From contig MFWN01000046.1 of the NCBI GenBank assembly GCA_001786395.1, positions 1 through 12,403 on the forward strand: a stretch of DNA of 12,403 nt. The letters run 5' to 3'. A model generated the notes under the pieces. The model saw nothing but the letters and a program-made list of their open reading frames with translations, made no database searches and was not told where the DNA came from. Shown one piece after another: positions 1-6,038 of the stretch (the stretch's first letter is position 1; every line of letters begins with the position of its first letter). The translations under genes were made by a program, and so were the position numbers. Origin of the DNA: Candidatus Pacearchaeota archaeon RBG_13_36_9 (GTDB taxonomy: Archaea > Nanobdellota > Nanobdellia > Pacearchaeales > GW2011-AR1).

Positions 1-200
1 CTAAAAGTAACGAATCTGGCACAACAGGAAGTGTTATTAACAATCAGGTTTCAGTCATTAATAACCCTGTTTTAATTGGCTTATCATCAACAACTGTTAT
101 ACTCACCTTGTTCATAATACTCCTGGTTGTATATTCTCAAAAAGTTAAAAAGAAAAAGAAAAGTGAAACTAAATCAAAAAAGAAAAGTGAAACAGAGTGA
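1..200 (+). CDS. C-terminal end of a membrane-anchored surface protein (partial)
   Basis: An open frame runs from position 3 to a TGA at 198-200; its start lies outside the window. The 65 visible residues begin with a short Ser/Thr/Asn-rich stretch, then a hydrophobic segment of about 22 residues (roughly 66-137), then a strongly basic Lys-rich tail ending in two copies of a KKKSET-like unit. This is the usual end of an archaeal surface protein: ectodomain outside, one transmembrane anchor, positively charged tail in the cytoplasm. The stop overlaps the GTG start of the next gene (GTGA at 197-200), so the two are probably cotranscribed and translationally coupled. The next gene also ends in a membrane anchor, which suggests a surface-protein operon. 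The ectodomain is not visible, so the function is unknown. Confidence 0.75.
   Translation, partial: KSNESGTTGSVINNQVSVINNPVLIGLSSTTVILTLFIILLVVYSQKVKKKKKSETKSKKKSETE
153..193 (+). repeat. 17-bp in-frame direct repeat in the Lys-rich tail
   Basis: The 17 bases AAAAAGAAAAGTGAAAC occur at 153-169 and again at 177-193, offset by 24 bases (eight codons). This duplicates the KKKSET unit of the cytoplasmic tail. It is low-complexity, so slippage or local duplication is the simplest origin. Confidence 0.7.
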
Positions 201-3200
201 ACAAAATAATCTTTTTCAGTTTTTTGCTAATTTTATCGTTTAGTTTTTCCAGCATTGTTTCTGCTGCAGACATTGCTTATATCTTAAAAGATAGCTCCAA
301 GCCACAAGCCAGTGTTATTTCTGCAATTGGGGATTCAGGATACAGCTACGAGCTAATTGATGACTCCAAAATACCTTCTACAAATTTCTCTAAGTATAAG
401 ATGATACTTGTAATGGATGAAACACTGGATAATTATGATAAAATACCAATAACCAAGAAAAAATCGCTTGTAAGCAGCACCTATTATCTAAAAACCTGGA
501 AAATAGCAGAATACGCTGGCAGCCAGACCTCTACAGGATATGTGAAAGCAAGAGTGTACAAGAACAATAGTATAACAGAAGGCATCCCACCTCTTTTTGA
601 AACCTATAATCAAAAAGAGGTTGTATTAAATTTTTTGTCCTATGCTCCAAAGCGGGCTCCGGGCTTGCAAAGAGTGGTTATTACTGACAATTATTACGAG
701 TATCCTGTTATAGGCATCATAAATCCTGGAGGCGAGCTGTACGAAGGAGGAACTGCCAGTGAAAGGACAGCTTTCTTTGGGATAACTGCAGCTAGCTACT
801 GGACAGGCACGAGCAAACAGCTTTTTAAGAATACACTGCAGTGGGTGATGATAGGAGAAGATTCAGATGGGGACGGGTTTTATTATGATGATGACTGCAA
901 TGACAATAGCTCAAGCGTATACCCGGGCGCAGAAGAAATACCCTATAATGGAGTGGATGAAGATTGCAACCAAGAGGATTTGGAGGATGTTGATGGGGAT
1001 GGCTATAAGGCAGACATTATTGGAGGAGACGACTGCGAGGATGAAGATGAAACAATAAATCCTGGAGCAAGCAGTGTTTATGATAACTGCAGGAACGATG
1101 CGCCAATAATAGAAGATGATATTGGAAAAATAACTGTTGATGAGAACTGGGAGGTGATTATAGAAGTAGAGGCAGAAGACCCAGAAGGGGATGCAATTAC
1201 TTACAGCACAAATGACTCAAGATTCACGCAAGACGGGAATATTTTCACCTGGCAAACAAATTATTATGATAAAGGAACTTACCTCTTTAGTATAACTGCT
1301 TCTGACGGCAATTTAAGCAGTGAGATAGAGGTGGAAGTGGAAGTAATAAACAAAAACCAAAAACCTGTATGCGATACTATACCTGCATTAGAATGGGAGG
1401 AAGATAAAAATGCTTCGCTTAACTTGAGCGAATACTGCAGTGATTTGGATGGGGATGTTTTGGAATATTATATTTACAACACTTCCTCATCTTCAGAAAT
1501 TATTTTAGAAAGCCTGGAAGATGGAATTGCTAATTTTTCTTCTGAAAAAGAGTGGCATGGAGAAGACTGGATTGTTTTTAGCGCCTCAGACGGCAAATCC
1601 ACAGAGGTAACAAACAAAATAATTTTGAAAGTGAACGGCATTAATGATGCGCCTGCCTTTGCAGGAGAAATGAAGAACATAACCTGGAACGAAGACACCA
1701 ACCTTATTGATTATCTTGCTCTGGAAGATTATTTCAGTGATGTTGACAGCGAAATGAATTATGGCTTTAAAGGAAACACTTTTATAGATATACAAATAGA
1801 TAATGGAAAAGCCAGCTTTATTCCTGAGAAAGACTGGTATGGAGAAGAAACAGTTATTTTTTCAGCCAGCGACGGCGAGTTTTCTGCATATTCAAACGAA
1901 GTTGTCCTTAAAGTTTTGGATATGAATGAGCCACCTGAATTTTTTAATTTCAGCTGCGACCAGGAAATAACTGAAGATATCGAAGAGAAATGCAATGTTA
2001 CTGCGCAGGATTTTGAGAATGACTCTTATCAATTTAGTATTAGCGATGAAGACAAACTTAACTGCGAGTTCAATGGGGAGGAGCTCACTTATGTTTCCTA
2101 TCCTGATTATTTTGGCTTAGCTTCATGCACACTGAAGATAAGTGATGGGTATGGATATAACAATTATCTGTTTGAAGCAGATATCACAGGAGTAAATGAC
2201 GCACCCAGAATAATACCTTCGCCGAATACCGGAAATGTTCTTGTATTAACCGGAAAAAACAAATCTTTCGCAGTCGAAGTGATGGATGTTGATGGAGATG
2301 CTGTTGAGACAGAATGGAAATTAAATGGGGAAGCAACATCCAGTGGGACAAGCTACCTGTTTAACAAGGCTCTTGGAACTTATAACCTCACAGTAGCTGC
2401 AACAGACGGCAAAGAACAGGCGAGCTATGATTGGGTAGTGAGAGTTGGAGGCATGAATGAATTCACCTGCAGCGAAGTTGGGGGAAACATCTGCAAAGAA
2501 AATGAAATGTGCTATGCAGAGGATATCCTTGGAGTTAAGGACACTGGAAGCTGCTGTGCCTCTAAATGCACCCCTAAATTTGAGGAAATAGAAAGGTGTG
2601 ACAAACTTAACAGCAGCATTATTATAAAAATAAAAGATCCGGATAGCGGGGAAAAATTCGAGATAGGGGACACTATAGCAGTTAATTTAAAACTAGAAAG
2701 CAGCTTAGAAGCTGACAGCGATTTTGATGTTTCTGTATATCTTTATGACCTAACAGAAGATGATGTTATAGACGAAGACGGCGAACAGGTGCAGCTAATC
2801 AATGGCGAAGCAGAAGAGCTGGAATTCAGCTTTGAAACAGAAGAAGATTCCGGAGGGAATGAGTACGCTGTTTTTGTCAAGGCAGAGGATGACATTTGTA
2901 ACGAGCAGTTTGTCAAAATCGCAATTGAAAGAGAGAAAAACAGCGTTGTTATCAAGGATATAAGGTCAAACGGGGATTTTTCCTGCGGAGGGCAGATCGA
3001 TTTTTCTGTCAAGGTTCAGAACACAGGAAGCAGCAGCCAAGATGTTAAAATAAGGGTGGAAAATTCCGAACTTGGAATTAAGGAAGAAAGCGAAGAGTTT
3101 GAACTGGAGAAGTATGACAAAAAGAACGACGAGGCAACCAAGAGTTTTAACATTGAAATACCTGAAGATGCAACAGGCAATTACAAACTTCTAACAAGAG

Positions 3201-3451
3201 TCACATTCAACGGAGAGGAAAGGCAAAATGAGCAGGAGATTTCTATCGAGTGCAATAAAGTTGTGCAAGACACCAAACCTATAGAAAAGATATCGCTTGG
3301 AAAAAAAGAGCCTGCAACAGCCAAAGAAGGCGAAGAAACAGAGGAGAGTAAAGGAAGGGAAATTGTGCTAGCAGCCACGCTAGCGACAACAGTTATAGTC
3401 ATTATTCTAATTATTTACCTCGTTTATGTCCTATTTTTTAGGAAAAGTTAA
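197..3451 (+). CDS. Large multidomain surface protein: Rossmann-like N-domain, MopE-type metal-binding motifs, cadherin/Ig-like repeats, C-terminal anchor
   Basis: This is a predicted type I membrane protein of 1084 aa. Residues 1-23 look like a signal peptide ending in VSA. Residues 24-220 form an alpha/beta domain resembling the ThuA/PfpI-like (class I amidotransferase-like) domains of archaeal surface proteins; I see no clear catalytic residues. Residues 222-300 carry two Asp-rich DxDGDG-plus-DDC units, with VYPGAEE and NGVDEDC, as in the MopE-type putative metal-binding motif. Residues 301-752 hold about five cadherin/Ig-like beta-sandwich repeats with recurring FSASDG and NDAP signatures. 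A Cys-rich insert (757-801) follows, then two further beta domains (about 802-912 and 915-1019, the latter CARDB-like), and a transmembrane helix at 1056-1081 with a short basic tail. The GTG start overlaps the upstream stop; the next in-frame Met is 69 and would lose the signal peptide. A role in adhesion or cell-envelope structure with Ca2+ or other metal binding is inferred. Confidence 0.85.
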   Translation: MNKIIFFSFLLILSFSFSSIVSAADIAYILKDSSKPQASVISAIGDSGYSYELIDDSKIPSTNFSKYKMILVMDETLDNYDKIPITKKKSLVSSTYYLKTWKIAEYAGSQTSTGYVKARVYKNNSITEGIPPLFETYNQKEVVLNFLSYAPKRAPGLQRVVITDNYYEYPVIGIINPGGELYEGGTASERTAFFGITAASYWTGTSKQLFKNTLQWVMIGEDSDGDGFYYDDDCNDNSSSVYPGAEEIPYNGVDEDCNQEDLEDVDGDGYKADIIGGDDCEDEDETINPGASSVYDNCRNDAPIIEDDIGKITVDENWEVIIEVEAEDPEGDAITYSTNDSRFTQDGNIFTWQTNYYDKGTYLFSITASDGNLSSEIEVEVEVINKNQKPVCDTIPALEWEEDKNASLNLSEYCSDLDGDVLEYYIYNTSSSSEIILESLEDGIANFSSEKEWHGEDWIVFSASDGKSTEVTNKIILKVNGINDAPAFAGEMKNITWNEDTNLIDYLALEDYFSDVDSEMNYGFKGNTFIDIQIDNGKASFIPEKDWYGEETVIFSASDGEFSAYSNEVVLKVLDMNEPPEFFNFSCDQEITEDIEEKCNVTAQDFENDSYQFSISDEDKLNCEFNGEELTYVSYPDYFGLASCTLKISDGYGYNNYLFEADITGVNDAPRIIPSPNTGNVLVLTGKNKSFAVEVMDVDGDAVETEWKLNGEATSSGTSYLFNKALGTYNLTVAATDGKEQASYDWVVRVGGMNEFTCSEVGGNICKENEMCYAEDILGVKDTGSCCASKCTPKFEEIERCDKLNSSIIIKIKDPDSGEKFEIGDTIAVNLKLESSLEADSDFDVSVYLYDLTEDDVIDEDGEQVQLINGEAEELEFSFETEEDSGGNEYAVFVKAEDDICNEQFVKIAIEREKNSVVIKDIRSNGDFSCGGQIDFSVKVQNTGSSSQDVKIRVENSELGIKEESEEFELEKYDKKNDEATKSFNIEIPEDATGNYKLLTRVTFNGEERQNEQEISIECNKVVQDTKPIEKISLGKKEPATAKEGEETEESKGREIVLAATLATTVIVIILIIYLVYVLFFRKS

Positions 3452-3843
3452 ATTACCCCAAGTTTTTCTGCATCTTTAGTATATCCAGTATGGTCAAAAT
3501 CGTAGTTAAAGAACTGCAAGAATTCTCTTAATATTTCCCTATGGGCATCCATGCACTTCAAAAGTATAAACACGTAGTTTGTGAAGCAGTAAGGGCATAA
3601 AGTTGCTGTCGGCTTCCCGCAAGCGACGCAAATTGTTGATTCTGGGGCAAGGTTCTTTGTGGCAATTACATACTCCTTTATTCTTTTCATAATCTTGTCT
3701 TTCATGGGGTAAGAGGAGATAGAGGAAAGCCAAACCTCTATCTGTAATGTTAAACAGTCAGGACATATAGGGTTGAAGACAGATTCGTGGCAGTCCAAGC
3801 ACTCGTAAAATCGTTCAGCAGCCAAAAAATTTTTTTGCATCAT
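3448..3843 (-). CDS. Small protein with two zinc-ribbon-like Cys4 motifs
   Basis: This is a 131-aa soluble protein. It has two CxxC...CxxC sets: C15/C18 with C27/C30, and C72/C75 with C83/C86, separated by about 40 mostly helical residues. Each set should bind one zinc ion as a treble-clef or zinc-ribbon knuckle. The rest (residues 87-131) is helical and aromatic-rich. I do not recognise a named family; nucleic-acid or protein binding is possible but unproven. The start could be either Met of the MM pair (3843 or 3840). No TATA element sits at the leaderless distance. The best candidate is TAAATTTAAG on the minus strand (3887-3896), which would give a leader of about 24 nt. The gene converges on the large surface-protein gene and its stop overlaps that gene's stop in the tetranucleotide TTAA at 3448-3451, so little room is left for separate terminators. 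Confidence 0.8.
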   Translation of the reverse strand: MMQKNFLAAERFYECLDCHESVFNPICPDCLTLQIEVWLSSISSYPMKDKIMKRIKEYVIATKNLAPESTICVACGKPTATLCPYCFTNYVFILLKCMDAHREILREFLQFFNYDFDHTGYTKDAEKLGVI

Positions 3844-4002
3844 TTTTTGAGAATAAATTGCAAGAGCCGAAGGAAATCAGCGCTCACTTAAATTTAGTGG
3901 ATATATAAGCACAAAAACACAACGGTATGACTAGAGAAATCCTCGAACCAATAACACCTGTATTTTGCCTTATCATAATGTATATAAGGTAATATTCCTT
4001 AA

Positions 4003-4015
4003 ATACTTTAAGTAT
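4003..4015. promoter_or_regulatory. Inverted repeat, possible operator
   Basis: ATACTT and AAGTAT form a perfect 6-bp inverted repeat around one T, next to the TATA-like element at 4012-4020. A near-palindrome, AAGGTAATATTCCTT, lies just before it at 3986-4000. The position would suit a repressor site, but AT-rich sequence yields such repeats by chance. Confidence 0.25.
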
Positions 4016-4054
4016 ATATTCGGTTCACTAAAAGGAAAAAATAGAGTGACAGAA

Positions 4055-4071
4055 GAAAACCCTTGGTTTTC
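4055..4071. other. 7-bp perfect hairpin in the intergenic region
   Basis: GAAAACC and GGTTTTC pair perfectly around a CTT loop. No T-run follows, so it is not a typical terminator. It would lie inside any transcript made from the TATA-like element at 4012-4020. Its role is unknown. Confidence 0.4.
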
Positions 4072-4127
4072 GGGCAGAAGAAAAAGAAGAGAATTAAAGT
4101 TGAACATATATTTCACAATGAAATAAT

Positions 4128-4137
4128 GCTTATAAGC
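4128..4137 (+). promoter_or_regulatory. TATA box of the 369-aa protein gene
   Basis: GCTTATAAGC is a perfect 10-bp palindrome. The core CTTATAAG (4129-4136) is centred 25.5 bases before the ATG at 4158, which predicts a leaderless mRNA, as for most other genes here. Confidence 0.6.
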
Positions 4138-4157
4138 AAAGGAACATATTTTAAAAA

Positions 4158-5267
4158 ATGGTTTTGGAATTAGCGCAAGGGAGAAGTGAAATAAACTTAA
4201 AAGACAGCTGCTTTCCTAATCTTTTTTTAAGGACATTGTTAGAGTCGTCAGAAACTCCTGAAATTTTAGAAGCAAAGCTAACTGGCAATAATATGTTACT
4301 GACAACTAAGTCCTGCCCTGGCGGCTTTAACGGAGCTGCATTTAAAGGCGCAGGATGGGTGCATTATTCTTTATCAAGCAAAAGAGGAGACTTTCCTCAG
4401 ATAACATTTTCTTTAGATCCTAACAATAGGTATACTTTTGAATTTAGTGGCGGAAAAAACTTTCATAAAACTGTTGATGGGATATTTAATCCTGCAGGAA
4501 GATATAAGGGGGACAAAACAAGGGATGTCGGATTAGAACTGCCTTCAGAACTGGATGTGGCAATATCCTACGATACCCCTGCTGCTTTTTGGAGGGGCCT
4601 TCCAAAACCATTTGTAAAAAACATAAAAGATTTCAGATTTAATGGAAAATACTTCACTATTTCCTGGCCAAGAAAAATTGCCATATCCAATCTTTCTCCT
4701 ACTGAAAAAAAAGAGGAACTGGGAGTGGGCGTGAATGACTATGTTTCAGAAAGAGAAAGAGGTTTTCAAATCTTAAAAGATAGGGTTATGGGAGCAAGAA
4801 CTGGAAAAGTCAAGTATATTGAAGAAACGTCAGGGAGAACTGATAAAGAGAGCCGTTTTGAGATAGACCCTTCTTTAATGAATTATGAGTTTATGCAAGA
4901 ACTTGAAGAAATTGCAAGAGCAGAACCACCAGGCATAGCGATTACTTCCTGCCACTGGGGGTTAACCTCTATAGTGGCTATTAATGGGAAACTTGAAAAC
5001 ACAGATTTTAGAGATGTTGCAAAACAGTTTGATGATTTTGTCGGATACGAAGTAGCAAAAGTTAAAGGAGGGAATATTTCTGTAAGGCATAATAAAAGAA
5101 ATTCAAATAACCCTATAAGCATAGTTTATGAAAATGCTACACTGGAAGATGCAGAAAGACTCGTTGCAACTAGGCAAGTGTACACTAGTGATGTTTGGAT
5201 AACTCCTCTTACGAAGTTTGGAGACAAAGTTCACTTTTCCAACAGCGGAAAAACTTGCGTGGCTTAA
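4158..5267 (+). CDS. Unrecognised 369-aa soluble protein
   Basis: I do not recognise a family. The protein has no signal peptide and no membrane segment, so it should be cytoplasmic. The first about 185 residues are rich in short beta-strand-like stretches with aromatic and Gly residues (around 65-105 and 155-178). A charged helical linker follows (about 182-212). The rest alternates strands and helices, including a hydrophobic strand around SCHWGLTSIVAI (264-275) and a helix at 328-338. Cysteines are C18, C53, C265 and C367, with no metal-binding spacing. The ATG at 4158 is chosen because the TATA box lies 25.5 bases upstream. A pyrimidine-rich stretch follows the stop. It stands as a single transcription unit between two non-homologous genes; context gives no clue to its job. 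Confidence 0.7.
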   Translation: MVLELAQGRSEINLKDSCFPNLFLRTLLESSETPEILEAKLTGNNMLLTTKSCPGGFNGAAFKGAGWVHYSLSSKRGDFPQITFSLDPNNRYTFEFSGGKNFHKTVDGIFNPAGRYKGDKTRDVGLELPSELDVAISYDTPAAFWRGLPKPFVKNIKDFRFNGKYFTISWPRKIAISNLSPTEKKEELGVGVNDYVSERERGFQILKDRVMGARTGKVKYIEETSGRTDKESRFEIDPSLMNYEFMQELEEIARAEPPGIAITSCHWGLTSIVAINGKLENTDFRDVAKQFDDFVGYEVAKVKGGNISVRHNKRNSNNPISIVYENATLEDAERLVATRQVYTSDVWITPLTKFGDKVHFSNSGKTCVA

Positions 5268-5285
5268 TCTAAAAACCACAAATAT

Positions 5286-5306
5286 CTTTCCTATTTTATC
5301 TCTTTG
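5286..5306 (+). terminator. T/C-rich archaeal-type terminator
   Basis: A pyrimidine-rich run (CTTTCCTATTTTATCTCTTT) begins about 20 bases after the stop of the 369-aa gene, without a strong hairpin. This fits T-rich archaeal termination and lies just before the next promoter. Confidence 0.4.
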
Positions 5307-5315
5307 CTGTAAAAG

Positions 5316-5323
5316 TTTATAAA
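5316..5323 (+). promoter_or_regulatory. TATA box of the PepSY-like gene
   Basis: TTTATAAA is centred 41 bases before the ATG at 5361, predicting a leader of about 15-20 nt. This differs from the leaderless genes. The leader contains AGAGGAAAA just before the ATG, which could act as a Shine-Dalgarno-like site. Confidence 0.55.
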
Positions 5324-5360
5324 TGTAAAATACTAAGAGGGTGTATCAAAAAGAGGAAAA

Positions 5361-5876
5361 ATGAAAAGAGCACTGACGTTTGCAATAATGTTTGCAGTTC
5401 TACTGGCAGTTATAACCTTCTTATATTTTAAGCCCTCTATATCCGGCAATGCAGTTTATGAGAACAGAAGCATATATGTTTCAGTAAAAAACACAAGCAA
5501 CATTGGAGGAGTAGAGGTAAGGATTGACAGAAGTGAGGGGATAAAGCTGATTATTGAGAGCTTGGAAATTGAGTCGGAAATGGAGCTGGTGGAAAGAGAA
5601 CACAAGGTTTATGTTCAAACCTCCAACGGAGAAAAAGAGACTAAAATTATTCCCTCTGATACAATAGCGAGCGCAAAGAAGATTGATACAGTTGAATCGA
5701 TTAAAATTGAAGAATATAAGGGAGAGCCGGTTTATTCTATTTATGGGACAAAAAAAGCGCGCTTGTTTTTTGTCATACCCTTAACGGCTGAAGTTAACCA
5801 GAAAATAAATCTAGAAACTGGGAAAATGGTCAAGACTAAAAAGCCATGGTGGCATTTCCTGGCTTTGGGGGTTTAG
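5361..5876 (+). CDS. Membrane-anchored exported protein with a PepSY-like C-terminal half
   Basis: This 171-aa protein has an N-terminal hydrophobic helix at about residues 4-23 with Lys/Arg before it, so it is a signal anchor with the rest outside the cell. The sequence SGNAVY follows at 28-33, a motif I associate with exported proteins of DPANN archaea. Residues about 106-160 run helix, then KGEPVYSIYG, then strands, then LETGKMV. This matches the general plan of PepSY-like domains (Gly-x-Pro-Val-Tyr, and a final strand with xETGKxV). PepSY domains are thought to inhibit proteases or to act as envelope modules; the assignment rests on pattern only. The stop is followed with no gap by a 26-codon one-helix ORF, so the two are probably cotranscribed. 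A GAGG element lies 5 bases before the ATG. Confidence 0.75.
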   Translation: MKRALTFAIMFAVLLAVITFLYFKPSISGNAVYENRSIYVSVKNTSNIGGVEVRIDRSEGIKLIIESLEIESEMELVEREHKVYVQTSNGEKETKIIPSDTIASAKKIDTVESIKIEEYKGEPVYSIYGTKKARLFFVIPLTAEVNQKINLETGKMVKTKKPWWHFLALGV

Positions 5877-5957
5877 ATGAGCAAGAAAACAAAGTGGATT
5901 TTGAGAATAATTGGGATGATAGTGCTCTTGGGCTTGTTAATACTGGCTATTTTCTAG
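5877..5957 (+). CDS. 26-aa single-transmembrane microprotein
   Basis: ATG at 5877 follows the TAG of the preceding gene (5874-5876) with zero spacing and runs to TAG at 5955-5957. The peptide starts MSKKTKW, then has one hydrophobic helix of about 18 residues rich in Ile and Leu. Two Lys pairs near the start predict the N-terminus inside the cell. A run of five G before the junction (5865-5869) could help reinitiation. Directly abutting stop and start, and a charge-then-helix design, argue for a real coupled small membrane protein, perhaps a partner of the PepSY-like protein. Length alone makes it uncertain; in AT-rich DNA short hydrophobic frames do occur by chance. Confidence 0.5.
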   Translation: MSKKTKWILRIIGMIVLLGLLILAIF

Positions 5958-5965
5958 AATAGCTT

Positions 5966-5984
5966 GCAAATTTTATCCTGTTTC
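5966..5984 (+). terminator. Possible T-rich terminator of the PepSY-like/microprotein unit
   Basis: CAAATTTTATCCTGTTTCT follows the microprotein stop within 10-30 bases. It is T-rich without a strong stem, similar to the stretch after the 369-aa gene. Confidence 0.25.
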
Positions 5985-6013
5985 TGGCGGGGCTATACAG
6001 TCTTAAGCAAACT

Positions 6014-6038
6014 GAAAAACGAAAGCATATATTATGCT
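6014..6038 (-). terminator. Hairpin plus T-run at the end of the Fic gene
   Basis: On the minus strand AGCATA (6038-6033) pairs with TATGCT (6029-6024) around a 3-base loop. The stem spans the stop codon (6034-6032) and is followed by CTTTCGTTTTTC (to 6014). It resembles a weak intrinsic terminator with an AT-rich stem. Confidence 0.35.

Larger units (their letters stand above)
3844..4157. other. 314-bp intergenic region with several promoter-like elements and micro-ORFs
   Basis: No convincing gene is seen. Plus-strand TATA-like elements lie at 3901-3908 (ATATATAA), 4012-4020 (GTATATATT) and 4129-4136 (CTTATAAG, the promoter of the next gene). The first is followed 22 bases later by a 21-codon ATG frame (3927-3992), the second 30 bases later by a 26-codon GTG frame (4046-4126); neither has recognisable similarity. 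A 6-bp inverted repeat with a one-base centre, ATACTT-T-AAGTAT, lies at 4003-4015. A 7-bp stem, GAAAACC/GGTTTTC with a CTT loop, lies at 4055-4071. The region may hold a small RNA, a small protein or operator sites. No tRNA or C/D-box signature was found. Confidence 0.4.

Noticed and set aside
867..1058. Met-rich plus-strand frame over the MopE motifs
   Set aside because: It is a frame-shifted reading of repeated GATGGGGATGG codons for Asp-Gly; there is no independent start signal.
2743..3012. Minus-strand frame rich in Ser inside the surface-protein gene
   Set aside because: Ser-rich antisense translation is what Glu/Asp-codon-rich coding sequence gives on the opposite strand.
3927..4126. 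tRNA or C/D-box guide RNA in the intergenic region
   Set aside because: No cloverleaf arms, no TTCGA-type T-loop in the right context and no paired C and D boxes could be found.
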